DNA of 39,391 bases from Pseudomonas fluorescens. Its GTDB lineage: Bacteria > Pseudomonadota > Gammaproteobacteria > Pseudomonadales > Pseudomonadaceae. The position numbers and the translations under genes are program-made. This document shows, in pieces, positions 33,078 to 39,391 of the stretch. The number at the start of each line of letters is the position of its first letter. The stretch's first letter is position 1. The notes beneath the pieces are model-generated. The model was not told the DNA's origin. It saw only the letters and a program-made list of their open reading frames with translations, and searched no databases. The DNA lies in contig NZ_CABVHQ010000056.1 in the NCBI RefSeq assembly GCF_902497895.1, forward strand, positions 1 to 39,391, given 5' to 3'.

Positions 33078-33887
33078 CTACAAATCCAGCAGCCAGCTGT
33101 GCTGCGGGTCGTTATGGAAGTGCCAGACGCGTTTGGGCCCGGCCATCACGTTCAGGTAATACGACTCGTAGCCGTAGGGCACGCTGACCGGGTGATAACC
33201 CTTGGGCACCACCACCAGGTCGCTGTTTTCCACGGCCATGGCCTGGTCGATGCTGCGGTCGTCGGTGTAGACCCGCTGAAAGACGAAGCCCTGGGGCGGG
33301 TTGATCTGGTGGTAGTAGGTTTCTTCGAGGAAGCTCTGGTGCGGCAGGTCGTCGGTGTCGTGCTTGTGCGGTGGGTAGCTCGACGAATGCCCGGACGGCG
33401 TGCGCACTTCCACCACCAGCAGTGAATGGGCCGGCTCGGTGTCCGGCAGGATGTCGCAGACGTAACGGGTGTTGGCGCCTTTGCCGCGCACGCTGCGCTG
33501 CATATTCTCGGGTTTGATCAGCCGTGGGCCAAGGCCGTTGCCGGTCGAACCGGGCGCGGCACACACGGCGATCTGCACGTCGCTCAAGGCCAGCACTTGC
33601 GCCTGACTGCCGGGCGGCAAGTAGGCGGCGAAGGGTGATTTGTCTTCAAACACTGATTGCCGATCGCCGATGTTGTCCCAGCTGAAGGCGCCCTGCCCCG
33701 GGGCTTCGCCCTGGATCGTGACCCGGCCACTGAGCAGCACCAGGCACAGTTCTTTATCACCGGCACTGACCGGCAGGGTTTCCCCAAGGCTCAGGCGGTA
33801 GGCGGCAAAACCGACGTATTGCAGTTCATCGGCACCCAGCTCGACCATGGTCTGGCCCCGGGCTTTGCTTTTGACCAGCAGGCTCAT
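33078..33887 (-). CDS. iolB: 5-Deoxy-glucuronate isomerase
   Basis: 269-residue bicupin protein with the IolB histidine/acid motif SYPPHKHD, EETYYHQI and WHFHNDPQH near the end. It converts 5-deoxy-glucuronic acid to 2-deoxy-5-keto-gluconic acid. The start overlaps the iolE stop (ATGA) and has GAGGATCGGACA upstream, so the much longer open frame to 34163 is rejected. Confidence 0.95.
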   Translation of the reverse strand: MSLLVKSKARGQTMVELGADELQYVGFAAYRLSLGETLPVSAGDKELCLVLLSGRVTIQGEAPGQGAFSWDNIGDRQSVFEDKSPFAAYLPPGSQAQVLALSDVQIAVCAAPGSTGNGLGPRLIKPENMQRSVRGKGANTRYVCDILPDTEPAHSLLVVEVRTPSGHSSSYPPHKHDTDDLPHQSFLEETYYHQINPPQGFVFQRVYTDDRSIDQAMAVENSDLVVVPKGYHPVSVPYGYESYYLNVMAGPKRVWHFHNDPQHSWLLDL

Positions 33888-34777
33888 TGTCCGATCCTCT
33901 GATTCAGCAGTGAACGCAAGGTGTCGTAGCCCTTTTTCGCGTAGACATAACTCGGCGCCACCGCCGGGTCCTGCTCGGCCTCGACTACCAGCCAGCCGTG
34001 ATAGTCGGCGGCCAGCAACACGTCGAGCAGCGCGGCAAAGTCGATATCGCCGTCGCCGGGCACGGTGAAGGTGCCGTTGATGATGCAGTCCGGGAAGCTC
34101 CAGAGGTTGTTGCGCGCCAGTTGCACCACCGGTTTGCGCACGTCCTTGAAATGCACGTGGCACACCCGGTCGATATGTTTGCGCAGCACTTGCAGCGGTT
34201 CGCCGCCGCCCATGTAGCAGTGGCCCGAATCGAACAGCAGGCCGACTTCGCTGCCGGTCAGGCTCATCAATGTGTCGATGTCGGTCGGGGATTCGACATA
34301 AGCGCCCATATGGTGGTGGTAGGCCAGACGCACGCCCTGGGACAGGGTGAACCGCGCCAGCTCAGTGAGCTTGTCGGCGTATGCCTGCCAGGCCTGTGCG
34401 CTGTGAAAACGCGGGCGTTCAACCAGTGGAATGCGCTGGCCCTGGATCGAGTCGGCGACTTCGCCATAGACCAGCACCTTGGCGCCGTTCTTCGCCAGCA
34501 GCTCGACGTGACTGCCGATGGCGTCGATTTCCTCGGCCACCGAACGCCGGGCCAGACGGCTGGAGTACCAGCCGGAGACCAGTGCCAGGTCGTAAGGCCG
34601 CAGCACATCGCCGACGCCCTTGGCGTCCTTGGGAAATTTGCCGTTGAGCTCGAAGCCCTCGTAGCCGATTTCCTTGCCCTCGCTCAAGGCGGTGCTCAGC
34701 GGTGTTTCACCGCCCAGAGCCGGCAGGTCGTCGTTGCTCCAGGAGATCGGGTTGATGCCAATTCGGATAGCGGGCAT
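33884..34777 (-). CDS. iolE: myo-Inosose-2 dehydratase
   Basis: 297-residue TIM-barrel protein with IolE signatures: GINPISWSNDDLPALGG at the N-terminus, GYEGFELNGKFP, LAYHHHMGAYVES, LLFDSGHCYMGGGEP and WLVVEAEQDP. It removes water from scyllo-inosose. AAAGGTGCAGCC precedes the ATG. It overlaps iolB by four bases and is separated from iolC by a REP cluster. Confidence 0.95.
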   Translation of the reverse strand: MPAIRIGINPISWSNDDLPALGGETPLSTALSEGKEIGYEGFELNGKFPKDAKGVGDVLRPYDLALVSGWYSSRLARRSVAEEIDAIGSHVELLAKNGAKVLVYGEVADSIQGQRIPLVERPRFHSAQAWQAYADKLTELARFTLSQGVRLAYHHHMGAYVESPTDIDTLMSLTGSEVGLLFDSGHCYMGGGEPLQVLRKHIDRVCHVHFKDVRKPVVQLARNNLWSFPDCIINGTFTVPGDGDIDFAALLDVLLAADYHGWLVVEAEQDPAVAPSYVYAKKGYDTLRSLLNQRIGQ

Positions 34778-34844
34778 GGCTGCACCTTTTGTTGTTTTCT
34801 GAATAAATTGCTGACTGTGAATCTGACCTCACAGGCCGACGAAC

Positions 34845-35015
34845 ACTTGTGGCGAGGGGGCTTGCCCCCGCTGGGTCGCGTAGCGGCCCCAAAACCGGCA
34901 GTCGCGGTTTTTCAGGTAGAACGCATCCGCCGGTTTTACGACTGCTTCGCAGCCGAACGGGGCGATGCGGCGTTCCGACAAGCCCCCTCGCCACAGAAAG
35001 CCCCCTCGCCACAAA
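34845..35015. repeat. REP cluster, GGGGGCTTGCCCCC family
   Basis: Lies between iolC and iolE. The left unit begins ACTTGTGGCGAGGGGG. The right side has a full inverted unit followed by an extra half unit (AAAGCCCCCTCGCCACAAAG), as at 20166-20356, another sign of end duplication. Confidence 0.83.
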
Positions 35016-35024
35016 GGTCGCCTT

Positions 35025-36962
35025 TCACCCCCGGGCCGTGCGCCAGGCCTCGATCAATTCGACAAAGGTGCCCTGCACTCGCTGGATCAGCGCTTCGTCA
35101 TCGATCTCCCCGGCCAGCCAGGCTCGGCTGGGCTCCTGGAAAATCGTCCGGCCCACGGCAAAGCCACGGCAGGTCTTGCTTTGACTGGCCTGCTGAAACC
35201 CTTCGGCGAGAGCCGCGGCCGGGGCGTTCAGCCCCAGCAGCACCACGCCGCGGCAATAGGGGTCGCGCTCTTGAATCAGGGCGTCGAGTTGCTCCCATTC
35301 GGCGGTGCTCTGCGCCTCGATCTTCCACCAGGCCGGGAAAATGCCGAGGTTGTACAGGCGCTTGATGGCGCGGTAGAGCACGTCCGGCCAAGGTGACGGA
35401 TGATCCCTGGGCGGGATGATTTCCAGCAGCAGCTCATGACCGCTGACTTGCGCCGCCTGATACAGGCCCTTGATCTGGGCTTCCTGTTCCAGACGCAATA
35501 ATGGCTCGTCATCAGGATGGAATTGCACCAGGCATTTGATGATCTGCTCCTGGGGCCAAGCGATCAGGTTGCTACCGATCGAACGACCATGCTCGAAAGC
35601 CAACGGTCGCGAACCCTGGACTTCCACCGGCCGCGCGACCCACCAACCCCGACCGGTGGCGGCGTTCAGCGAGTCCTGGCCAAAGCGCTGGTCGGCCAGC
35701 AAACCGACATCCGCTTCGATACCCTGCTGGCGCAAGTCGGCCTCGACCCGCTCCACGGCCTTGATAAACAGCTGCTTGAGTTCACCAATGCTGCTGAGCT
35801 CGCGACCACTCTGTTGTGCCAGCTCGACCAGCTGCCACCGATGGTCGAAGGCAAAGATGAACAGTTGCTTCCAGGCTTTGCGCGGCACGCTGACCTGATG
35901 CAGGCGCTGCAGCATCTCGTCCTGATCGGGCCGGGTAATAGGTACCGGGCTGTTGAACAGGTAGTCCAGCTCGGCACGGGTCGGCATCGCCGGGGCACAG
36001 GCGTGGCGCGACACCACCAGCCCGCCGCAGGCATTGGCCAACTGGCAGCAGCGCTCGTCAGTCGCGTCCTCCAGCCAGCCGCTGAGGAAGCCCGATATAA
36101 AGGCATCGCCGGCCCCCAGCACGTTGAGCACCTCGACCCGCACCCCGGGATAGATCGCACCGTCTTCGAGACGCGCCGGGATCGCCCCATGAATCACCGT
36201 GCAGCCTTGTGGGCCAAGCTTGACCACCAGGGTCGCGGCCGTCAGCGAACGCACGGTGCGCAGGGCGCCGAGCAGGTCTTCGCTGCCACCGGCAATCAGA
36301 AACTCTTCTTCAGTGCCGACAATCAGGTCGAAGCGCGGGAGGATTTTCTGCACATGCTGGCTGACTTTCTGGTCGGCAACGAAACGGGTTTCGCCGTCCG
36401 CCTTGCCTGCCAGGCCCCAGAGCACCGGGCGGTAGTCGATATCCAGCACGCGCTTGACGTTGTGCTTTTGGGCGTAGTCCAGCGCCTGGATACTTGCCCT
36501 GTATACGCCGTCCGTGGAGAAATGCGTGCCGGTGATCAGCAAGGCTTTGCTGGAAGCGATGAAGGATTCGTTGATGTCTTCAGCGCGCAAGGCCATATCG
36601 GCGCAGTTCTCGCGGTAGAAGACCAAAGGAAAGGTTTCGCGGTCCTTGAGCCCGAGCAAGACCATGGCGGTCAAGCGTTCCGGATCGAGTTTGACCCCGC
36701 TGACGTCACAGCCTTCGCGGGTCAGGGATTCGAGCAGAAAACGCCCCATATGGTCGTCCCCTACCCGGCTCAACATCGCCGACTTGAGGCCAAGGCGTGC
36801 GGTGCCGAAGGCGATGTTCGCCGATGAACCGCCCAGGTACTTGGCGAAACTGCTGACATCCTCCAGCCGCGCACCGACTTGCTGTGCGTAGAGGTCGACG
36901 CCAAGGCGCCCGAGGCAAATCAGATCCAATTGACGCCCACTGGCAAAACGAGTCTGGCCCAT
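35025..36962 (-). CDS. iolC: 5-Dehydro-2-deoxygluconokinase fused to DUF2090 domain
   Basis: 645 residues. The N-terminal half (about 10-330) is a PfkB-type kinase: LGRLGVDLYA, GGSSANIAFGTARLG and the catalytic GAGDAFISGF with its aspartate. The C-terminal half (about 340-640), with LFIFAFDHRWQLVELA, LLEIIPPRDHPSPWPDVLYRAIKRLYNLGIFPAWWKIE and RGFAVGRTIFQEP, is DUF2090, which looks like a TIM-barrel aldolase fold. The kinase makes the 6-phosphate of 2-deoxy-5-keto-gluconate. No separate iolJ aldolase is in the operon, so the second half may do that cleavage (inference). AGGAG lies six bases before the ATG. First gene of the operon. Confidence 0.94.
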   Translation of the reverse strand: MGQTRFASGRQLDLICLGRLGVDLYAQQVGARLEDVSSFAKYLGGSSANIAFGTARLGLKSAMLSRVGDDHMGRFLLESLTREGCDVSGVKLDPERLTAMVLLGLKDRETFPLVFYRENCADMALRAEDINESFIASSKALLITGTHFSTDGVYRASIQALDYAQKHNVKRVLDIDYRPVLWGLAGKADGETRFVADQKVSQHVQKILPRFDLIVGTEEEFLIAGGSEDLLGALRTVRSLTAATLVVKLGPQGCTVIHGAIPARLEDGAIYPGVRVEVLNVLGAGDAFISGFLSGWLEDATDERCCQLANACGGLVVSRHACAPAMPTRAELDYLFNSPVPITRPDQDEMLQRLHQVSVPRKAWKQLFIFAFDHRWQLVELAQQSGRELSSIGELKQLFIKAVERVEADLRQQGIEADVGLLADQRFGQDSLNAATGRGWWVARPVEVQGSRPLAFEHGRSIGSNLIAWPQEQIIKCLVQFHPDDEPLLRLEQEAQIKGLYQAAQVSGHELLLEIIPPRDHPSPWPDVLYRAIKRLYNLGIFPAWWKIEAQSTAEWEQLDALIQERDPYCRGVVLLGLNAPAAALAEGFQQASQSKTCRGFAVGRTIFQEPSRAWLAGEIDDEALIQRVQGTFVELIEAWRTARG

Positions 36963-37261
36963 GCTGGCTCCTGTTATTTTTATCAGCCTGCGTTCGCCGC
37001 GGTGCAAGCGCGAACACTTTTGGTGTGGGCCAGACTAAAACGTCTCGCGACTCCAATCAATATTTATTCTATATATTTTTTACGTGGAATATTTTTTCCA
37101 ATAAACTCGGACAGGACGAAAGTGGATCGATTCAGCAACTACCCCTGACTTCACGCTCAAGATTTTATTTGCGCCTACCCTGTAGACTGCGCAAGCCAAC
37201 CTAGTGTCGAGGGCCGGCATTCACCCGCCGTCCCTAAAAGAACAAGCCAGAAGGATTCCCT
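36963..37261. promoter_or_regulatory. Divergent iolC/iolR control region with candidate IolR operator
   Basis: A 299-base spacer with an AT-rich core at 37055-37105. The candidate site is GAATATTTTTTCCAATAAAC (37087 onward), an imperfect inverted repeat (GGAA...TTCC). It matches the importer operator at 25234-25255 (minus strand) at 19 of 22 positions. The occurrence of the same uncommon motif in front of exactly these two transcription units supports shared control by IolR. I could not fix the -10/-35 elements. Confidence 0.6.
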
Positions 37262-38182
37262 ATGTCCCGCACCGATCAGCCGGCTACGTCCGAGAGCACG
37301 CCCGAGAGCAACCTCGGCAGCCCCCCGATCAATGCCGAGCGCCTGCTGCAGCTGATCACCGAGGAATACGAAAGCCTGCCGCGCCAGCTCAAACGCATCG
37401 CCAGCTACATGAGCCAGCAGAGCGACCGGATCATGGTCGACCGCATCAGCGATATCGCTCGTGAGTGCGAAGTCCACCCTTCGGCCATCGTGCGTTTCTC
37501 TCAGCGCTTCGGTTTCAGCGGCTTCAGTGAAATGCAGGCGTTGTTCCGCGAGGCCTACACCCACAAGACCACCCCGGTGCAGAACTACCAGCAGCGCATC
37601 CGCAGCATGATCGCCAACAAGTCGCAGAAGGCCAGCGGCGGTGATCTGGCGCGCGAATGCATCAACGCCACACTGTCGGGCATCGAACGTCTGGGCCTGG
37701 AACTGGACGATCAGGCCTTCGACAAGGCCGTCGACCTGGTGGTAAATGCCGACAACATCTATGTGGTCGGCGTGCGCCGTTCATTCGCGGTGGCCGATTA
37801 CCTGGTCTACAACCTGCAGCACACCAACAAGCGCATCCACCTGGTCTCGGGCCTGGGGGGCAGCTATCGGGAACAGATGCGCAGCGTGCGGGCCAATGAT
37901 CTGGTGATCGCCATCAGCTTCACGCCGTATGGCAAGGAAACCCAGCATTGCCTGCGTATTGCCCAACACCATCAGGCGAAAACCCTGATCATCACTGACA
38001 GCAACCTGTCGCCCCTGGCCAAGCGCGCCAATACTGTGCTGCTGGTCAATGAGGGCAGCTCATTCGCTTTCCGTTCGTTGAGTGCCACCTTGTGCCTGTG
38101 CCAGGCGCTGTTTATCGCCGTGGCCTATCGCCTGGAATTGAAGGTCGACGAGATTCACGAGCAGGTGGGGTTTGAGGATTAG
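37262..38182 (+). CDS. iolR: MurR/RpiR-family regulator of inositol catabolism
   Basis: 306 residues. The N-terminal RpiR helix-turn-helix domain covers about 24-105, with DRISDIARECEVHPSAIVRFSQRFGFSGFSEMQALFRE. The C-terminal SIS sugar-binding domain covers about 140-285, with VYVVGVRRSFAVADYLVYNLQ and LVIAISFTPYGKETQHCLRIAQ. AAGGA lies before the ATG. It is divergent from iolC, and an inositol-pathway intermediate is the likely ligand of the SIS domain. The name iolR is used by function; it is not related to the DeoR-type IolR of Bacillus. Confidence 0.92.
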   Translation: MSRTDQPATSESTPESNLGSPPINAERLLQLITEEYESLPRQLKRIASYMSQQSDRIMVDRISDIARECEVHPSAIVRFSQRFGFSGFSEMQALFREAYTHKTTPVQNYQQRIRSMIANKSQKASGGDLARECINATLSGIERLGLELDDQAFDKAVDLVVNADNIYVVGVRRSFAVADYLVYNLQHTNKRIHLVSGLGGSYREQMRSVRANDLVIAISFTPYGKETQHCLRIAQHHQAKTLIITDSNLSPLAKRANTVLLVNEGSSFAFRSLSATLCLCQALFIAVAYRLELKVDEIHEQVGFED

Positions 38183-38197
38183 GCAGACGCTACTGGC

Positions 38198-39064
38198 TTA
38201 CCTGGGGTGGTGAGTATGGGCCTGCAATGAACCCGGAACCCCGGTGCGCACCAGCCCGCCCTTGCCGATCCAGTCCTGGGTCTGCTCATAGGCCCGTCGT
38301 AGCAGCAGATCGGTCTGGCTGAAGTCGAACACCGAGATCCCCAGCGGACACAGCGGCGCCACCACATGGATATCGGCTCGCGGCGAATACAACTCAATGT
38401 CGCGAACCAGTTGACGCATGCTCATCAGGTTCAGCGTATGCAGCGCCAGCGCCACCAGCCCGGTCGGCGGCTGTGGGCAGGCACAACCGAATCCGGTCGG
38501 CACCACCACGACCCGGGTTGCTCCCAGAAATACCGCACTGGCAATCGGCGTGTTACTGGTCACACCGCCATCCACCAGCCATTTGTCGCCGATCCGCACA
38601 TTGGGGAACACCAGTGGTATCGCCGCGCTGGCGAGCAAGGCCTGTTCAACACTGCCGCTCGACAACAGTTCGTCGGTACCGGTGAGCAGGTTGGTGGTGA
38701 CGATGTACAGGGGCAATACGGTCTGCTCGATCAAGGTCACCGGCAGCGCCCGACGCACCAGTTGCTGGAGCGCCGAAGACTGCAGCAGATAACCGCGCCG
38801 ACGCAGGATCGCGGCCAGGGTATCGGTCAGCGAAACCGGAAACACATCCGCCTTGCGCAACCCGCGCCAGAAGTCCGCCAGCTCGGCAACGCCCTCGGCT
38901 GTCGGCCTGGCCGCGAAGTACGCGCCATTGATAGCCCCGACCGAAGCACCGATCACCAGATCGAAAGCCACTCCGGCCTCGAGCAGCGCCCGCAACATGC
39001 CGACCTGAACCGCGCCGAGACTGCCGCCCCCGGCCAGCACCAGTGCAGTTTTGACTGTCGCCAT
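38198..39064 (-). CDS. Patatin-like phospholipase
   Basis: 288-residue protein of the patatin/RssA group. Oxyanion-hole motif GGGSLG at 12-17, nucleophile Ser41 in GASVG, and the dyad aspartate Asp165 in DGG. No signal peptide is visible, so it is probably cytoplasmic or secreted by other means. GGAGG lies six bases before the ATG. It converges on iolR with only 15 bases between stop codons and no visible terminator. Physiological substrate unknown. Confidence 0.92.
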   Translation of the reverse strand: MATVKTALVLAGGGSLGAVQVGMLRALLEAGVAFDLVIGASVGAINGAYFAARPTAEGVAELADFWRGLRKADVFPVSLTDTLAAILRRRGYLLQSSALQQLVRRALPVTLIEQTVLPLYIVTTNLLTGTDELLSSGSVEQALLASAAIPLVFPNVRIGDKWLVDGGVTSNTPIASAVFLGATRVVVVPTGFGCACPQPPTGLVALALHTLNLMSMRQLVRDIELYSPRADIHVVAPLCPLGISVFDFSQTDLLLRRAYEQTQDWIGKGGLVRTGVPGSLQAHTHHPR

Positions 39065-39166
39065 GACAGGCCTCCTGCTTCAACCCGACACCTGAATCAA
39101 CAAGCATAGCTGGCGCGAGGACGCCCATGGCGATCCACCCGGACCGCTTACATCGGCCCTCTCACG

Positions 39167-39391
39167 GGTGTACGCAAACGGGCTTCGCGTACACCTGCGA
39201 AATGGCGGACGTACGTGAGGGGATTGGCCTACATCTGCGAAATGGCGGACGTACGTGATCGGCGTAGGAGCTGCCGCAGGCTGCGATCTTTTAGCGATTT
39301 GAAGATCAAGATCAAAAGATCGCAGCCTGCGGCAGCTCCCACAGGGGATTGGCCTACACCGGCGAAATGGCGGACGTACGTGATCGGCGTA
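39167..39391. repeat. 125-bp tandem array containing a REP pair (runs off the window)
   Basis: A 29-base core, TACAYCKGCGAAATGGCGG continuing ACGTACGTGA, occurs at 39190, 39230 and 39355. From GGGGATTGGCCTAC at 39219 the sequence repeats at 39344, giving a period of 125 that includes a whole REP pair (39264-39342). The second unit is cut by the window end exactly where the next REP would begin (CGGCGTA). At the left, GGTGTACGC and GCGTACACC (39169-39195) can form a hairpin. Confidence 0.75.
39264..39342. repeat. REP pair, GTAGGAGCTGCCGCAGGCTGCG family
   Basis: Compact inverted pair inside the 125-base tandem unit. The outer arms begin GTAGGAGCTGCCGCAGGCTG and end CAGCTCCCAC, with one mismatch in the right arm (CCCAC for CCTAC). 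Confidence 0.83.

Noticed and set aside
39190..39391. CRISPR array
   Set aside because: The repeat has a 125-base period containing a REP pair, spacers are not unique, and no cas genes are present.

Overview
The window looks like a chromosomal segment of a fluorescent-group Pseudomonas. The reasons are the high GC content, four families of Pseudomonas-style REP palindromes between genes, a six-gene Mrp/Sha antiporter operon with fused A and B subunits, and an inositol cluster with an RpiR-type regulator and an ABC importer. This placement is inferred from gene content only; there is no rRNA or tRNA in the window to confirm it.

Layout. (1) 76-3364: a stress module of two divergent units. On the minus strand lie a membrane-anchored catalase-family peroxidase and a cytochrome b561; on the plus strand lie an ECF sigma factor and its membrane anti-sigma factor. 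Mirrored GGAAT-N16-CGTC promoters sit between them. A 264-bp inverted-repeat element is inserted exactly at the expected transcription start of the sigma gene. (2) 3562-7003: an FAD/NAD(P)-binding oxidoreductase, then an XRE-cupin regulator divergent from an EamA exporter, with two tandem 18-bp operator-like sites between them. (3) 7208-13277: mnhAB-C-D-E-F-G, a tightly overlapping cation/proton antiporter operon. (4) 13510-18306: a degraded region with a TonB-receptor pseudogene, an orphan betaine/choline-type binding protein, several small unknown genes, a DUF2789 gene, and a second copy of the 264-bp element abutting that gene's stop codon. (5) 18426-20782: a chemoreceptor with its sensor domain at the C-terminus and a DksA-like protein with half of its zinc ligands. 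(6) 21234-38182: a complete myo-inositol system. It runs iolC(DUF2090)-iolE-iolB-iolA-iolI-iolD-iolG-iolH-iolW, then a sugar ABC importer (binding protein, ATPase, permease) with its own promoter region, all on the minus strand and divergent from iolR. Matching AT-rich operator candidates lie in front of iolC/iolR and in front of the ABC operon. (7) 38198-39391: a patatin-like phospholipase and the start of a 125-bp tandem array that contains a REP pair.

How the genes work together. Inositol enters through the ABC system. IolG and possibly IolW oxidise inositols to inosose, IolI can interconvert inososes, IolE dehydrates, IolD opens the ring, IolB isomerises, IolC phosphorylates (its DUF2090 half may supply the aldolase, since no separate iolJ is present), and IolA oxidises the semialdehyde to acetyl-CoA. 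The most interesting non-coding structure is the 264-bp element. It has 20-bp perfect terminal inverted repeats and two mutually exclusive sets of internal inverted repeats, and one copy now forms the predicted 5' leader of a sigma-factor mRNA.
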